This document shows positions 1 to 12,700 of a stretch of 64,000 nt of DNA, piece by piece; position 1 is the stretch's first letter, and each line of letters begins with the position of its first letter. Position numbers and translations under genes: made by a program. This DNA is from Ridgeia piscesae (Eukaryota > Annelida > Polychaeta > Sabellida > Siboglinidae). The stretch spans positions 116,001 through 180,000 of the forward strand of contig JAODUO010001055.1 in assembly GCA_025642075.2 (NCBI GenBank), written 5' to 3'. The notes beneath the pieces are model-generated. The model made no database searches, was not told where the DNA came from, and saw only the letters and a program-made list of their open reading frames with translations.

Positions 1-774
1 GGCTGAAGAGTCTCCTAATAGGTAGGACGTAGGACAGGACGTAGGACATAGGATGATCTGGCTAGACACTACACTAGGTACTGACTGTACAGACAAACTC
101 TTACATATCACTTCAATGTTTCCTCTGCTATGCAAAGGTCAAGGTGGGCCACCTCGCTGTTTTTCTAAGCCACCTCACCCAAAATATGCTGAATTATTAG
201 TGAAAGTTCTCAAAGAAATTGCTCTTATTCAGTGAAATAATCATGATTAGGCTCGCACTGGATATTTACAAGTCCTGACTATTCTGAAAGTGTTTATCTA
301 TGCTGCTAACTTGTAATTTTATTTGTTTCCCCTCTATTTGCCAGGGAATGTAGATTAAAACATGTTTTCAGTGCTTACTCATACCATCCTACCACCTAAC
401 CCATCAGTTCACCCAGGTAACACGGCACATTTTAACTTAATCATCTTTAACTACTGAAGTATTTGGATGATCTGCAAGCCAATATTTGTTTTCAACTAAT
501 AATGTGTTCACATTTGGTCATTTCAACAAAACATAGACTTGTTTAATCCCATCTGTTCAAATGCTTATATTAAAATCTGCAATGTATGACTATTGATATA
601 TGCAATTATTTAATAAAGGTGTATACTTTTATTTAAATCATTGACACAATGATTTACAGGACGTGGTGTCATTTTGTCCTTTATAAAGTTTATACTAATC
701 TGTTTTTCAATTACTTTTGTTGAATTCATAGAAAAAACAATGTGTACAGACAAACTAACATGTCACAGTTGATG

Positions 775-816
<42 letters not shown>

Positions 817-911
817 TCATAAAGTCAGATTCAGTTTCACAAGTATAGTCTACTGCCCCTGTAGCTGGGAACATGAATGCCTAATATCCCTGTTTTAAAT
901 GTGTTGTACAG
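1..911. other. RPF2 intron sequence (left edge)
   Basis: AT-rich sequence upstream of the first RPF2 exon in the window. I see no coding exon matching the missing Brix-domain half. A short (TA)n run lies at about 779-808. A 60-codon ORF at 53-235 has no recognisable domain. Confidence 0.5.
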
Positions 912-1014
912 ATTTTTTCCGTGGTCCTGTTGTCCCAAACATTCGACTGTCCGGGCTGGAACACGTCATGATGTTCACAGCGGCTGGGGGGAAAGTGTAC
1001 CTCAGAAGCTACAG
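912..1014 (+). CDS. RPF2: RPF2 coding exon (third from last)
   Basis: Acceptor TACAG just before 912 and donor AG|GTAATG after 1014. Encodes DFFRGPVVPNIRLSGLEH and on to YLRSY. The first codon's G comes from an exon left of the window. Confidence 0.93.
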
Positions 1015-2750
1015 GTAATGAGAGCAAAATGCAGCTTACTGGTTGCTGTGTTAACGCAGTTTGGTATGATGAGTTAATGGGCAAAAAGCCATATATATTA
1101 TAATATATATAATTATGTATAATTTTATTACGAAGCATTTCCTATATAAAATCATTTGATATAGTATTTGGATTAAACATTATTTCATACAATTTATTAA
1201 CCTTGAAATAGTGGTTAGCCATTTCTCCATATTGTAGGCTGACTCGTGGTATATGACTCCATGTTAATATAAAATGAATGCAGTGGCTATATGGCATGTA
1301 CTCTTACGCGGACAGGTACAGTATTTAATATTTCACTGCATTTGGTTTTCCTTCAACTGTGTCTGTGCCGAGCTAGTTTCACTGTGCTGCCACCTGTAGG
1401 ATATTGCTGAAGAAGTCGGGCAGTCGCACGCCGCGGGTGGAGCTAGACGAGATGGGTCCGTCGCTGGACCTTGTGGTCCGTCGCACAAAGTTGTCCTCTG
1501 ATGACCTCTATAAACGATCCACGAGAGTACCCAAGGCTGCCAAGGTAGGGCATTCTTGTTGTCACGGTGTTGTCATTTGTAAGGCTGCCAAGGTAGGGCA
1601 TTCTTGTTGTCACGGTGTTGTCATTTGTAAGGCTGCCAAGGTAGGGCATTCTTGTTGTCACGAGTGTTGTCATTTGTAAGGCTGCCATGGTAGGGCATTC
1701 TTGTTGTCAGGTGTTGTCATTTTTGTAAGGCTGCCATGGTAGGGCATTCTGGTTGTCAAGGTGTTGTCATTTGTAAAGCTGCCATGGTGTTGTCATTTGT
1801 AAAGCTGCCATGGTAGGGCATTCTTGTTGTCAGTGTTGTCATTTGTAAGGCTGCCAAAGGGGGTAGGGCATTCTTGTTGTCACGGTGTTGTCATTTGTAA
1901 AGGCTGCCAAGGTAGGGCATTCTTGTTGTCACAGTGTTGTCATTTGTAAGGCTGCCAAGGTAGGGCATTCTTGTTGTCACGGTGTTGTCATTTGTAAGGC
2001 TGCCAAGGTGGGGCATTCTTGTTGTTAAATTACTGTCTGAACCAGTGCTTATACAGAACTTGTACTTTGGAGTTTTTACACAGTGGTTATGCATAATATG
2101 CATTTTTTTTCTTAATGATATGATAGCCATAAAGTTTTGCCAACAAAATCCCAGGCATTATTATATTTATCACATGTGTATTTTTAACTATAAAACGTGT
2201 TCCCATAGTGGCACCACATGGAAAAGATTATGGTTTTAACAGATAGAGAACTGAAAACTTGATGCTTCAGTCTGAAAACAGCCTTTTTATGCCTTGATTT
2301 CTCACTAATGTAATTGACTAAGTTAAAAATGTAGTGCATAGAATTTGCTTCAAAGGAATACCCATCTCAGTAACGTTTATCGAGGGACAATTTTCAGTGA
2401 TCCAAGATGACAGACAATATAACCTAATATCACCTGCAATGTGTTTTTAATATAATACGTAACAATATACGGTTTTTAGACTCTGTGAACTTATGCATTC
2501 AAACCTGTCGATTTCTGTTGGACAGATTGGCAAGAAGAAGAACGTTACGCGAGACGCATTCGGCACACAACACGGTCAGATCCACATGCAGCGACAGAAC
2601 TACGAGAAACTACAGCTACGCAAAGTGAGAGCTCTCAAGAGGAAGTCAGACACAAAGACTAACACAGAGGAAGGAACGTCACCAAAGACAGAGGAAGGAA
2701 CGTCACCAAAGACTGTCAAATCTACTGATGTTGAAATGACAAGTGATTGA
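912..2750 (+). CDS. RPF2: RPF2, ribosome production factor 2 homologue (3' part of gene)
   Basis: C-terminal part of the Brix-domain protein Rpf2, which with Rrs1 recruits the 5S RNP (5S rRNA, uL18, uL5) to pre-60S particles in the nucleolus. Three exons are in the window: 912-1014, 1400-1544 and 2526-2750. They join in phase (2 bases + 1, then phase 0) and end at TGA 2748-2750. Landmarks match the human protein as I recall it: DFFRGP, then NIRLSGLEHVM, then KKSGSRTPRVELDEMGPSLD, and the tail HGQIHMQ. The tail is Lys/Arg-rich and then acidic, usual for this family. The N-terminal half of the Brix domain lies left of the window. The protein carries a duplicated octapeptide (EEGTSPKT twice) near its end. 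The second intron in the window begins with a minisatellite made from the exon-intron junction. Convergent with CMSS1. Confidence 0.95.
1400..1544 (+). CDS. RPF2: RPF2 coding exon (second from last)
   Basis: Acceptor CTGTAG before 1400. Donor CCAAG|GTAGGG after 1544, the first of about 11 near copies of this donor. Encodes ILLKKSGSRTPRVELDEMGP through to VPKAAK. Confidence 0.94.
1533..2030 (+). repeat. Minisatellite of the RPF2 exon-donor junction, about 11 copies of 48-49 bp
   Basis: Each unit starts AAGGCTGCCAAG|GTAGGG, the last codons of the exon ending at 1544 plus its 5' splice site, followed by about 35 bp of intron. Unit starts read by eye: 1533, 1581, 1629, 1678, 1727, 1775, 1801 (partial), 1847, 1900, 1948, 1996. 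Central copies carry CCATGG instead of CCAAGG and small indels, while the end copies are nearly identical. Every full unit keeps a usable-looking GT donor. Confidence 0.93.
2526..2750 (+). CDS. RPF2: RPF2 last coding exon
   Basis: Acceptor GGACAG before 2526; stop TGA at 2748-2750. Encodes IGKKKNVTRDAFGTQHGQIH followed by a basic stretch. A 24-bp in-frame tandem duplication (about 2667-2714) gives EEGTSPKT twice in the non-conserved tail. Confidence 0.94.
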   Translation: MGKKKNVTRDAFGTQHGQIHMQRQNYEKLQLRKVRALKRKSDTKTNTEEGTSPKTEEGTSPKTVKSTDVEMTSD

Positions 2751-2780
2751 AAGACAGATGAATGGCACGTGGGACATATG

Positions 2781-3086
2781 ATGGATGGCAGAGAAATCAA
2801 TGACACTTGGCTAAATGACAGTGTATGAGGGGGACACTGGTTATATAAACTTATCGTATATAAACAAACACTACTTGTTAGGATTTCATTAATTATCCAG
2901 TAAATACTGAACAGATAGTTGTGGAATTTTTTTATGGATGGCAGAGAAATCAATGACACTTGGCTAAATGACAGCGTATGAGGGGGACACTGGTTATATA
3001 AACTTATCATATATAAACAAACTCTACTTGTTAGGATTTCATTCATTATCCAGTAAATACTGAACAGATAGTTGTGGAATTTTTTT
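2781..3086. repeat. 153-bp tandem duplication downstream of the RPF2 stop
   Basis: Sequence beginning ATGGATGGCAGAGAAATC at 2781 recurs at 2934, period 153 bp, two copies with few differences. It lies in the probable RPF2 3' UTR. Confidence 0.9.
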
Positions 3087-3401
3087 ACATAGCAGGCTGC
3101 TAGCATTACGCAATATTGTTGTCTTGTCTAATTCTAAATTCTTGCTAGAGTCGAAAGTTAAGTGCATAATATTTGATCAAGATACCCAGCAATAATCACA
3201 CCATATACCAAAATAATTGTTGAATGAATGAATTTCAGTTGTTTTGTGCATTTCCCCACCCCCCAAGACATTGATGGTAATCTTTTAACATAATAGTAAA
3301 TATAAAATGCAAAACAAAATGTATTAGGCTGTATTATAGTAATAGTAGCTTCAGATTATAGTGAAATTGTAAAATTTTATAAGCCCTAAAATGAGGAATG
3401 T

Positions 3402-3407
3402 TTTATT
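3402..3407 (-). promoter_or_regulatory. Candidate poly(A) signal for CMSS1
   Basis: TTTATT on the plus strand reads AATAAA on the minus strand, about 157 bp past the CMSS1 stop. A sensible position for the gene's 3' end. Confidence 0.45.
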
Positions 3408-3453
3408 TTTTGCTTCAACCTGCTTAATTATGACCACGTCCTATAAGATAAAT

Positions 3454-3459
3454 AATAAA
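3454..3459 (+). promoter_or_regulatory. Candidate poly(A) signal for RPF2
   Basis: First canonical AATAAA I find on the plus strand after the RPF2 stop, about 700 bp downstream. It lies beyond the candidate CMSS1 signal, so the two 3' ends may overlap. Weak evidence; a variant hexamer nearer the stop could be used instead. Confidence 0.3.
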
Positions 3460-3563
3460 ACAACACAGACTCAAGAATAGATTGCATATATTCAATAACA
3501 CGCCACCTTGTCTAATATTACACGTCACATTATACAACAACACAGGCTTCTTGCACAACAGCA

Positions 3564-3736
3564 TCAATAGAGGCCAATATGCATATGACCTTTCTTGACC
3601 CCTGGTATCACATGACTGGTCAAGAGTGACCATAGGTCAGTCCTTGTTTCTGGCACGTCTATGAGTCGCCGCAGCTTCAAATCCCGCCAGGTCCAGTCCA
3701 GGAGGACAAGTTTAGTTTGTTTCAGGCTGAGTGACC
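3564..3736 (-). CDS. CMSS1: CMSS1 coding exon 7 (last)
   Basis: Acceptor ATTTCAG before 3736, stop TGA at 3566-3564. Encodes [20 protein letters not shown], then [15 protein letters not shown] and C-terminal HMHIGLY. Confidence 0.95.
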
Positions 3737-6700
3737 CTGAAATGGACCCAGAAACCAACGTCACAATCACATGTTTATAATACGTGATTACATTGCAATA
3801 ACATCTGCGTTATAAATATTTCCCACTCAAACAACTTGACCTTGATTTCTCAACAAAGACAGATCACAGAATTTCAAGTAAGCATACCAGGTAATTTCTG
3901 ACACCTTCACAAGTGGCAGCCATTTTATAAGCTCAATGGGTTTGGTTACTAGGCAAATTGTTGATATATATGAAATTTAAAGCAGCCAGCATGAGATTTG
4001 TGAGCAGAAGCACGATTGTATAATGAAACTGACCACTGTCGAGCAAGGCTTGCATTCTGTTTGGAGTTCCTACACCAATGTGAACGGTCGACTTCTGCAG
4101 TAGTTTTTCCTGCTCTTTTAGCTGCCAAGCAAAGACAACATTGCAATGATAAGGGAAATATTTTGCAATGATAAGGGAAATATTTTACATTTATTTCTAT
4201 ATAAAAACTACCACATTTCCTTTCATAATATTACACATGATATCAACACCAGACATTTTCAAAGCATATTACTGCTGACATTTTAAATATTCAATGACAT
4301 TTTAGAATTTTTGTTTATAAATATTTCATCTGATCTTATTTTCACACATGTACTGACCTTTATATATGCCATCGCTTAGTATGTGCTTTTGCATGTAAAT
4401 AGAGAATTAATTAGTGTTATTTATTTATTTTACTCATCGTCGTTAATTGTTTTTTTACTATTTAATGAACAGTTTTAATATGAATAATTTTATGTTTTAC
4501 ATTTGTTTTATCTGAAAGTTAATTTTACAGTTGTATTTATTATTATTAATATTAGTTTTAACAAGTTGCTTTTCATTTTATTGTACAGCGCTTTGAGCAT
4601 ATTTGGATATTGCGCTTTATAAATAATAAATATTATATTTATGGGATTGCGTAACTTTGACTGTTCATTGAAGTCTGCAGAAAAAAGTGAATATCCTCAC
4701 ATTTTAAAAGATATAATCATATCATATAATCAGTCATAACCAAGTAGCTGTGTTGTGCCCATAAACTACAATGGCTAATACAACTACATACCTAATAAAT
4801 GCATAACTTTGTTGTTTCATATTGAACAACACTCCAAATGGCAAGCAATAAATTCAGCGAGTTTAAACCTGTACATGTCAACAACTGTTTTGAGCTAACC
4901 ATCTGGAAAAATCACAACCTAATCAAAAATTTGCATATCTAAGCAAACACGACATGAAATACAACTGTTAACTTTTTCAAGACTACCAGCTCATAAAAGC
5001 ATGGCAAGGAATTACCTTGATGTGTTTCGCAAATAATTTAGCTATTTTGCACTTTTTTGTCTTGACGTCTTTCAGATCCCTGAAACAAGCGAACAGACAA
5101 TTAGTCACTGGGAAACCACAGCTATCTATGTGGATATGTTATCTATGTGGATATGTTATTTGTGATGGCATAAATCTGCATTTTAAACAAGCAACCGACC
5201 ACTGCCACTTCTGTAGTAACTCCAGTCCAATTTTCTTCTGTTATTTTTGTAAATTCATATGCCACTTATGTAGTAACTGCAGTGCAGTTACCTTCTGATA
5301 TTTTTGTAAGTTCCAGTTCCAAGCTAACATACTGATAGCTACAAAGGCCATCTTATAGTGTGTGCGCCGCCAATATGTCATGCAATATCAACAGTTTTGT
5401 GTGCATCATATTTCTTAACTTCCAATACACAAAAGGTTATGTTGGACGGCTCAGGTGGTTTTCTCCAAACAGCCCAAACTTGGGCTAACGCAGGAGTTAC
5501 AAATTCTAGAGAAGAACAACTCCTGCGTTAGCCCAGAGAAGGACAACTCCTGCGTTAGCCCACTACAGGTTACACATTTACCCCCTGTGTGGGATCTTTT
5601 ACTTCCCCTGGCATAGACACCAGATAGAAGGGACCACCGGCTTTTAGTGTTGCTCCCGAAAGACTAATGCGGGCTAATGTGGGGTGAACGAAATTGCCTA
5701 AGTTTTGAAACGGTGGCAGGTGGGATTGAAACATCGTCCCCTCAAAAGCTCTACTGTGCGACCACCGCTCCCCATCACTCATCATCTGTAGTGTTACTAC
5801 TGTGGATTTTCCTCTGACATTATCTTTAGATTTAACTAAATGCTTTCTAGCACAACATGCTCAATAAAACAAGTAGCAAAAATATGGTGTTATAGCTGTG
5901 TCACAACCATCTTCCACCTTAGCGTGAGTCACTCTCGCTGTATCAGACAACTCAGTTTCAAAACACACAGGCCAGCAAGGATTTACCTAATCAGGTCAGT
6001 TGCCCTGGTGGCTGCACTTGTAACTATGAGCACTAGTGGCGACCCCTTGTGGTCCTTCACTTTCTTCAACATCTTTTCCCAGGTGGGAGCCACACTCTTG
6101 AAGTAGGCTGCCAACCCACTGTTGTGACTTCCGCAGGCACAGAAATGTTTGTCTGAAAAGTACAATAACTACAGAAATTTTACAATAATGACTGGTGATT
6201 TATATAATGTTATGATGTTGTATATAAACATGACATCTTGACCACAATAGCTTGTTTTTGTGAACTAAAATGAAGCCTCTAGTCTGACAATTACAACAAC
6301 AGTTCTGTTTCTTCATAGAGCTTTTTAGGTGAATTATTACCAATTATCAGAATAAAATTCCCTGCAATAAAGTTTGACGGGTGTTCTTTTATTTAATTTC
6401 GTGTAACTTTAAAAGTACCCGTCAGAGTTGGATAATGTTTTCAGTATAATAAATCTAACAAGCACAGCTACATTTGCCTCACTTTATAAGGTAATTGCAA
6501 CAGTTATTGTGTTATGCCATCATAGAGTGTGGTTTTTATGTGAATAATGAATTTCAACTTTAAAACTCATTTTTTTCTTTAGGTAATTTGTGATAGGTGC
6601 CCTCTTGAAATTCCTGTAACTTTGCTTCTAGTGGGAATACTTGAATACAGTAAATAGTACAGGATATGTAAATAGTGTATCTTTCCATTTCTTAAATACA

Positions 6701-9700
6701 AATGCATGTGAATATTTTATCAATGTGACTGGTTTTCCTACGCTGCCACACATGTTCATATTGTAAATGAACTAAATATCAACATATCAATTCCAAAAAA
6801 TCTTCTAAGATATTGAAAAATCCATGAATGCTTGGCATCTAAGATGAAAGCTGGAATGGCAATGTCTTTCAAGAGAGAAACATGAGTATCTCTGTAGTCC
6901 TACCTGAAAGTTGGATCTCGTCAAATTCGACCGGTGACAACTTGCTGTGAAGCTGTTTGTTGATGGCGTCTATGAGCTGCTGGGGTGACAGGGCTTCTGT
7001 GTCCTCCCTCGCGACCACGTCACTCATCTTCTGCAACATCATGTCACCATCAGTCAACTGTCATGCTCAGGGAAGAAACTAAAATAAAAATGGAGTAATA
7101 TAATGGCATCTGTCTGTCATGTCAGACAATGGTTTGCGTCACGATAATTGTCAGTTTGGTGATATGCACAGGGTCCATTCACATCTGGACATTTGAAATT
7201 CAAGGCTACTCAAGACTTTTCAAGACTATTTAAAAAAGAAATTCAAGACTGTTTTAACGACATATGTACTTTTAAGCGCAGTAAATTAAGTTAATATTAA
7301 AATGTTTACTCTACCAAGAATACAATGGCGCCAATCACAATGAAATGCCAATTGCCCAATGTGCACGAGTTATTTTTGTGCATAGGCTTATCCTTTTCTG
7401 GCTGCTATTCATCACAACAATTGAGTCAAAACAATATTTTATTGACCACAATTAAATTCAAGACTACTTTGTAAAATTCAAGGTTTTCAAGGCCGTGAAT
7501 TTGTCCAATCACATTTAAGGGTTTTCAAGACTTTTAACCCATTAGACCCCAGCCGGTTAAATTGACTAGTGCTCCTGTTCCCCAAGCTGCAGCCACTGAT
7601 TTCACCAGTTTGGGGTGCTTGCAGATTTTAAGCTGTATCTTCAAAACTACTGATTTTCTATAATTGCAAGTTGTGTTTATTTTAATGTTCATTTAATTAT
7701 CTTTAAATTGGTGTAACTTTGGTGTATGTTGGTAAAACATATGTTGTTATATATAGGTGACAAACATAGAACATTACTATTCTGGACAACAATACAGTAG
7801 AATATATCATGTTTTATTCACATAAAATGTATTATATTGTTCTATTTACACATGCTCTGCCTTGTTTAGATATGGTACTATGTAAATCAGTTCATTTTGT
7901 CTGGATATGGACAGGAAACACAGCTTTGCAAGATTTCTATCTTGGTTGTCATCATCCTATATGCGACTTCTGTGTCATGCCAATGTGTATGTTGACATTG
8001 TGATCACTGGTATTTTGACACCTGAAACAACGAAATGTCAACCATTAGGAAAATTGGCAATGTTACCTAATGATTTGTTATAATAAAACACCTAATTTTC
8101 ATTTATAAACACATAATCAACAGTTTCGGTGCTGAAAACCCGACTACTGGTCACCCAACCTGGACAACGAAACATAAACAAAGCTCCGATCATTCATTTT
8201 ATCGCTCATTCAGTTGTATTTCGTACGTAATGTAAACTTACCTTCAGTTCAATGCCAGAAGTGTCCAATCCAACGATATATAAGCACAAACTTAATCAGT
8301 AGTAACCAGATACGATGTCCAAGGCGCCGCCATTTTTGAAGGTCCACGGATGATGAACTTCAATCACGAAAAACTCAAAAAAATTCAATGCAAACCCATG
8401 TCAAAATTACCCAGGATTCATAGCTGAGATATCAAAGAATCAGTGGGAATTAGTCTCTTAAGTATCCGCAAGATGGGACCACCGTTAGAGGCTTTATCTC
8501 CGCCGGACGCTTTCGGGCGCTCTGGGGAGGAGACACCCGGGCGCTTTTGGACGCGTGGGGTCTAATGGGTTAAGGCCCGTATGGACCCTGTATGCATTGA
8601 CTGGTGTGACTAAGAAATCTGACATGGGTGTGGAACACACACACACCCATCCACCCACCCACCCACCCACCCACCCACCCAAACTTACGGTGAGATATCT
8701 TACTTAAATGGTATGCAAATAATTAGTTTTCCCAATCTCAAATTAGAGCAGTACAGATAAAACTATTTTTTTAATACAAACCGTTTTCTTTCTCTTCTTT
8801 TTCTTCTTTGGCTGATCATTGTCCTCCGTCTCGGTGAGTTTCCTCTTCTCTCGTGTGTCCAACTTGTCATCCCCATCGCTGTCTTCATTGTCAGTTTCTG
8901 GACCTAGAACCCAGATATTCAACATCACTTGTGCAATGTGATGACATGCCTATAAACAGCATTCCCACACGTCACTGTGTTACTTGGATCTAGGCATTTA
9001 AAAGCTGTTTGTATAATTGTACACCTAATTTTATCCACTCAACGCAATGGTAGACTCCACATGAGATGCAGACGTAGCTTCATTAAACAGTGTATTGTTA
9101 GCTTTTGTAAGAATCAGGCACATTTTAGTTATTGTTTAAATAAAACGACATCTATTAAGTTTTTAGTAATATCGGACTGCTTCATTCACCAATTATACAA
9201 CTGTTAGTACATGCAAAAAGCATTGTGCCAAGACTACGCTGTACCTGGATGGAATGGTTATGTTAAGGTGGCACACACCTGGCATGATATAGGAGACCTA
9301 AGGATGGCCCAATCTGTGAGATAATGCAAAAAACTAGGTAACATTTTAAACATCTGCTTAAACTGTGTCAACAACGTAAAGATATGGCTTGAGCAGATGC
9401 TATGGACAAATCCATGCATGCTAAAGATAGTTAATTTTTACAAAAACATATCTAAATCATACAACAAAGATATACCCAATGTTTCAGCTGTTAATGGTGC
9501 TAACAACCCTACTGCCATATATGTCATGTGGAAAACACATTTTGAATCTTTGTTAAACAATGTCACCACAGATGCAAATATGCAAAATGTGTACAAAACA
9601 CAGACAATTTGTGTTATGGAAACAACATACTCATAACTCCTTGTGTGGTACAAAAGGCTATCGACAAGTTGAAATCTGGAAAGGTGTGTGGCAATGACGG

Positions 9701-12700
9701 GCTATCTGCCGAACACTTTATGCATGCCAATATACTGGTGTCCATTTTCTATAGTAGTTATCTCTTGTGGACACCTGCCTGATGACTTTGTAAAACCATT
9801 ATAATATCTTTGGTAAAATAAATCTGAAGGCACGAGCAATGTAAATAACTTCAGACCAATTGCATTTGTCACAGTTGCTTCCAAAATATTTGAAATGATA
9901 CTGCTGGAACTTTTGACACCATATCTGGATACAACTGACAACCAGTTTGGATTTAAGAGGGGACAATCCACTGACCACAGTATATTTGCTTTAAAAATGT
10001 TTTATTCAGTACTATACAAATAACAATAGCCCCGTGTATTCCTGCTTCTAGACGCTTCAAAACCATTTGACCGAGTCAATCACTGGACACTTTTTAGAAA
10101 ATGGCTAAATCGATGTGTGCCTGTTCTACTTATGCATATCCTGTTATACTGGTACAGAACCCAAACATTTTCTATCAAATGGGGTTCTACCTCAGACTTT
10201 TTTAATGTTTCCAATGGCGTTCGATAGAGTGATTTTGTCCCCATACTTATTTACCGTGTAAGCAATATGCTAAATAGTTCTGGAATAGGTTGCCACATAC
10301 ACAACTGCTGCACTAATTTGTGCAAAGTTTGGTCGTGAAAATGATGGTGATTATAACATGACAAGGAGTTCTGGATCCAGTTCGTAACAGACATACGTAG
10401 AAACCAGCTGCATAAAATCCTTTCTGAACTAAAAAATCTAAGTTAACAATACATCCAACTACTTTTTAAACTACTGATTGTAAACTATAGACAAATTTAG
10501 AAGTTTCTACCCTATTGACATCTACTACACCTGCATTTGAAAGCGAGGCTACACACAACAGAATTCGATAAGATGGCAGGCGTAGATGCTGTTTGAGGCT
10601 GTTGGTCTAGATCGTTGGCTCATTTATGTGAGATCTCTCACGACGATATAAAATGAATAGCGTGTGAGTTGACACAAACAAGTAAGAAGGCTATCGGCAA
10701 AGGATACAAGTTTTTCTGGGACTCTTACATCCACAATTTATAAGACACGTGTTAACATTCGTTGTCATATTACTTTCGTGAATTTGCATTGCTAAAAAAT
10801 GTACGTATTCACTGTCTTGAAATTTGTTTATCATTTCAATGCTTATCAAGTTTATTACTACTAAATATTCATTGTAATGTATTGTGACAGTTGTTTTCAT
10901 TAAACTAGTGTCTGGACATTACTAGCATCATTTTGATTTAGTGGAGTGGGCGAAAATACACTCAGTTGCTATGTAAACACGGCTTCGATTTTGTTGGCTT
11001 GTTTTCATGTCTTGGACTTGCTGCCGCTGTGAGTGTTCGGAATAATTATTTCCACGCTGGTTAACATAGTGAATAAATGCTTTCACATAACACCCAAGTC
11101 ATGTAATAGTGAGTACATTTTCTTCTTGTAGTTAGGACAACTACTGATGGATCAGATGTGAGAACTCTCTGCTACAGAAGGCAACAGAAGAACAAAAAAC
11201 CCAATAAACTGACAGTAGGTATAATACTGTTGTGTGCTATTTGCATGTAAACTGTGAGTTGGCTAACCATGGCACTATGTTTTGTAATTAGCTTTAATTA
11301 TTATGGATTTTTTTCAGTTGAGTAACTCGGCTTATGGACTTTATGTCTCAAGTCCTAAATTAATCATCACATTTTATATATTATTTTTGCACTAAATTCA
11401 TAATATAAATCGGTGGATATTTGGCATGTTGGCATTCTTTGTAGAACATTTCCATCATATGCGTATTTTAAACATTACTTAGTATCTTTTTGGGAATGTA
11501 CCGTGCACAATTTTTGGGACGTAACTCGTGTAACACTAGATTTATTAGTAATATTGAAATTCTGTGAGCCGAATTCTACATGCCGAATAAGCGCCACTCG
11601 CGATTCGGGATCATGAAATTCGAATTGTGCGAGTCGGTGACCGGGTACGTTCTTCACGTGGAGCTTTATGCTGGGAAGGACTTCCCCATACACAGGGTCA
11701 TGGGGGAGGCCCATGGTGTCATGGGGAAGGCCCATGGTGTCATGGGGAAGGCCCATGGTGTCATGGGGGAGGCCCATGGTGTCATGGGGCAGGCCCTTGG
11801 TGTCATGGGGCAGGCCCTTGGTGTCATGGGGGAGGCCCATGGTGGCATGGGGCAGGCCCATGTTGTCATGGGGCAGGCCCATGGTGTCATGGGGGAGGCC
11901 CATGGTGTCATGGGGCAGGCCCATGGTGTCATGGGGCAGGCCCATGGTGTCATGGGGGAGGCCCATGGTGTCATGGGGCAGGCCCATGGTGTCGTCATGA
12001 GCTTGATCTGCCTGTGTAACATGCTGAACAAGTGCTACCTCTTGTTTATGGACAACTTTTACGTCACCTTGCCAACGTTCAAGTCCACAAGATAGCATCG
12101 CCGAGTTGCGTCACGATTTCAGATGAAATATGGACCTGTTGAGGTCAGTTTAGCCGGGCGCTGCATCCACAGCCCCTGCCCAAGTCACGGGTCCTTCAGT
12201 GCCAGCTTCTGTACCATCCGAGCCTCCACTGCCATCACTGGACATGCCTGGGACTGGGGCTGGGACAGTTGCCCCCCTGGCCTACTACCGTTGCCACCAA
12301 CGGCCTCTAGTACCCTAGTGGCTTCCGTAGGAACTACAGCCAATAGACTCAGGTGGTAGGATTTGAATGTAGTAACCAGCCTGAGTCTATATAAATCCAG
12401 TTCAAACCAGTACTGGACCCCATTCGCCATCTTGAGTTCGTAGAACAGCATCGTGTCTTTGATTTCAGAGTTCATTTTATTTTATTCATCTTTGTTGCAA
12501 ATTTATAGTGTTGTGGTATGGGAAATGTTGTACTATTCTTTAACAATCTTTAAATAATGTGTTTTAATGCCAGTGGCAATGATGGCTCCACGTGTGACTG
12601 ATTCCTATGTTCGCCTCGGCCCTCGTGCGTGCCACCATTTTGTCATTGGACGATTTGGACCGGTTTCGTGTTTGAGTCAACTAGGTGCATATAGTCATAT

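Noticed and set aside
53..235. 60-codon ORF with a GQGGPP stretch
   Set aside because: No domain, no splice-consistent link to RPF2, short enough for chance.
8743..8928. CMSS1 starting at the ATG just before exon 2
   Set aside because: The exon at 49254-49335 matches the family N-terminus and joins in phase; the ATG lies beyond a good acceptor.
11475..12098. Minus-strand 207-codon ORF and further ORFs over the 21-bp minisatellite
   Set aside because: Shadows of the repeat; only the plus frame carrying piggyBac motifs is meaningful.
12123..12359. Pro/Ser/Thr-rich ORF in the array leader (also at 16212)
   Set aside because: Not open in the other leader copies; another frame also reads Pro-rich, so composition explains it.
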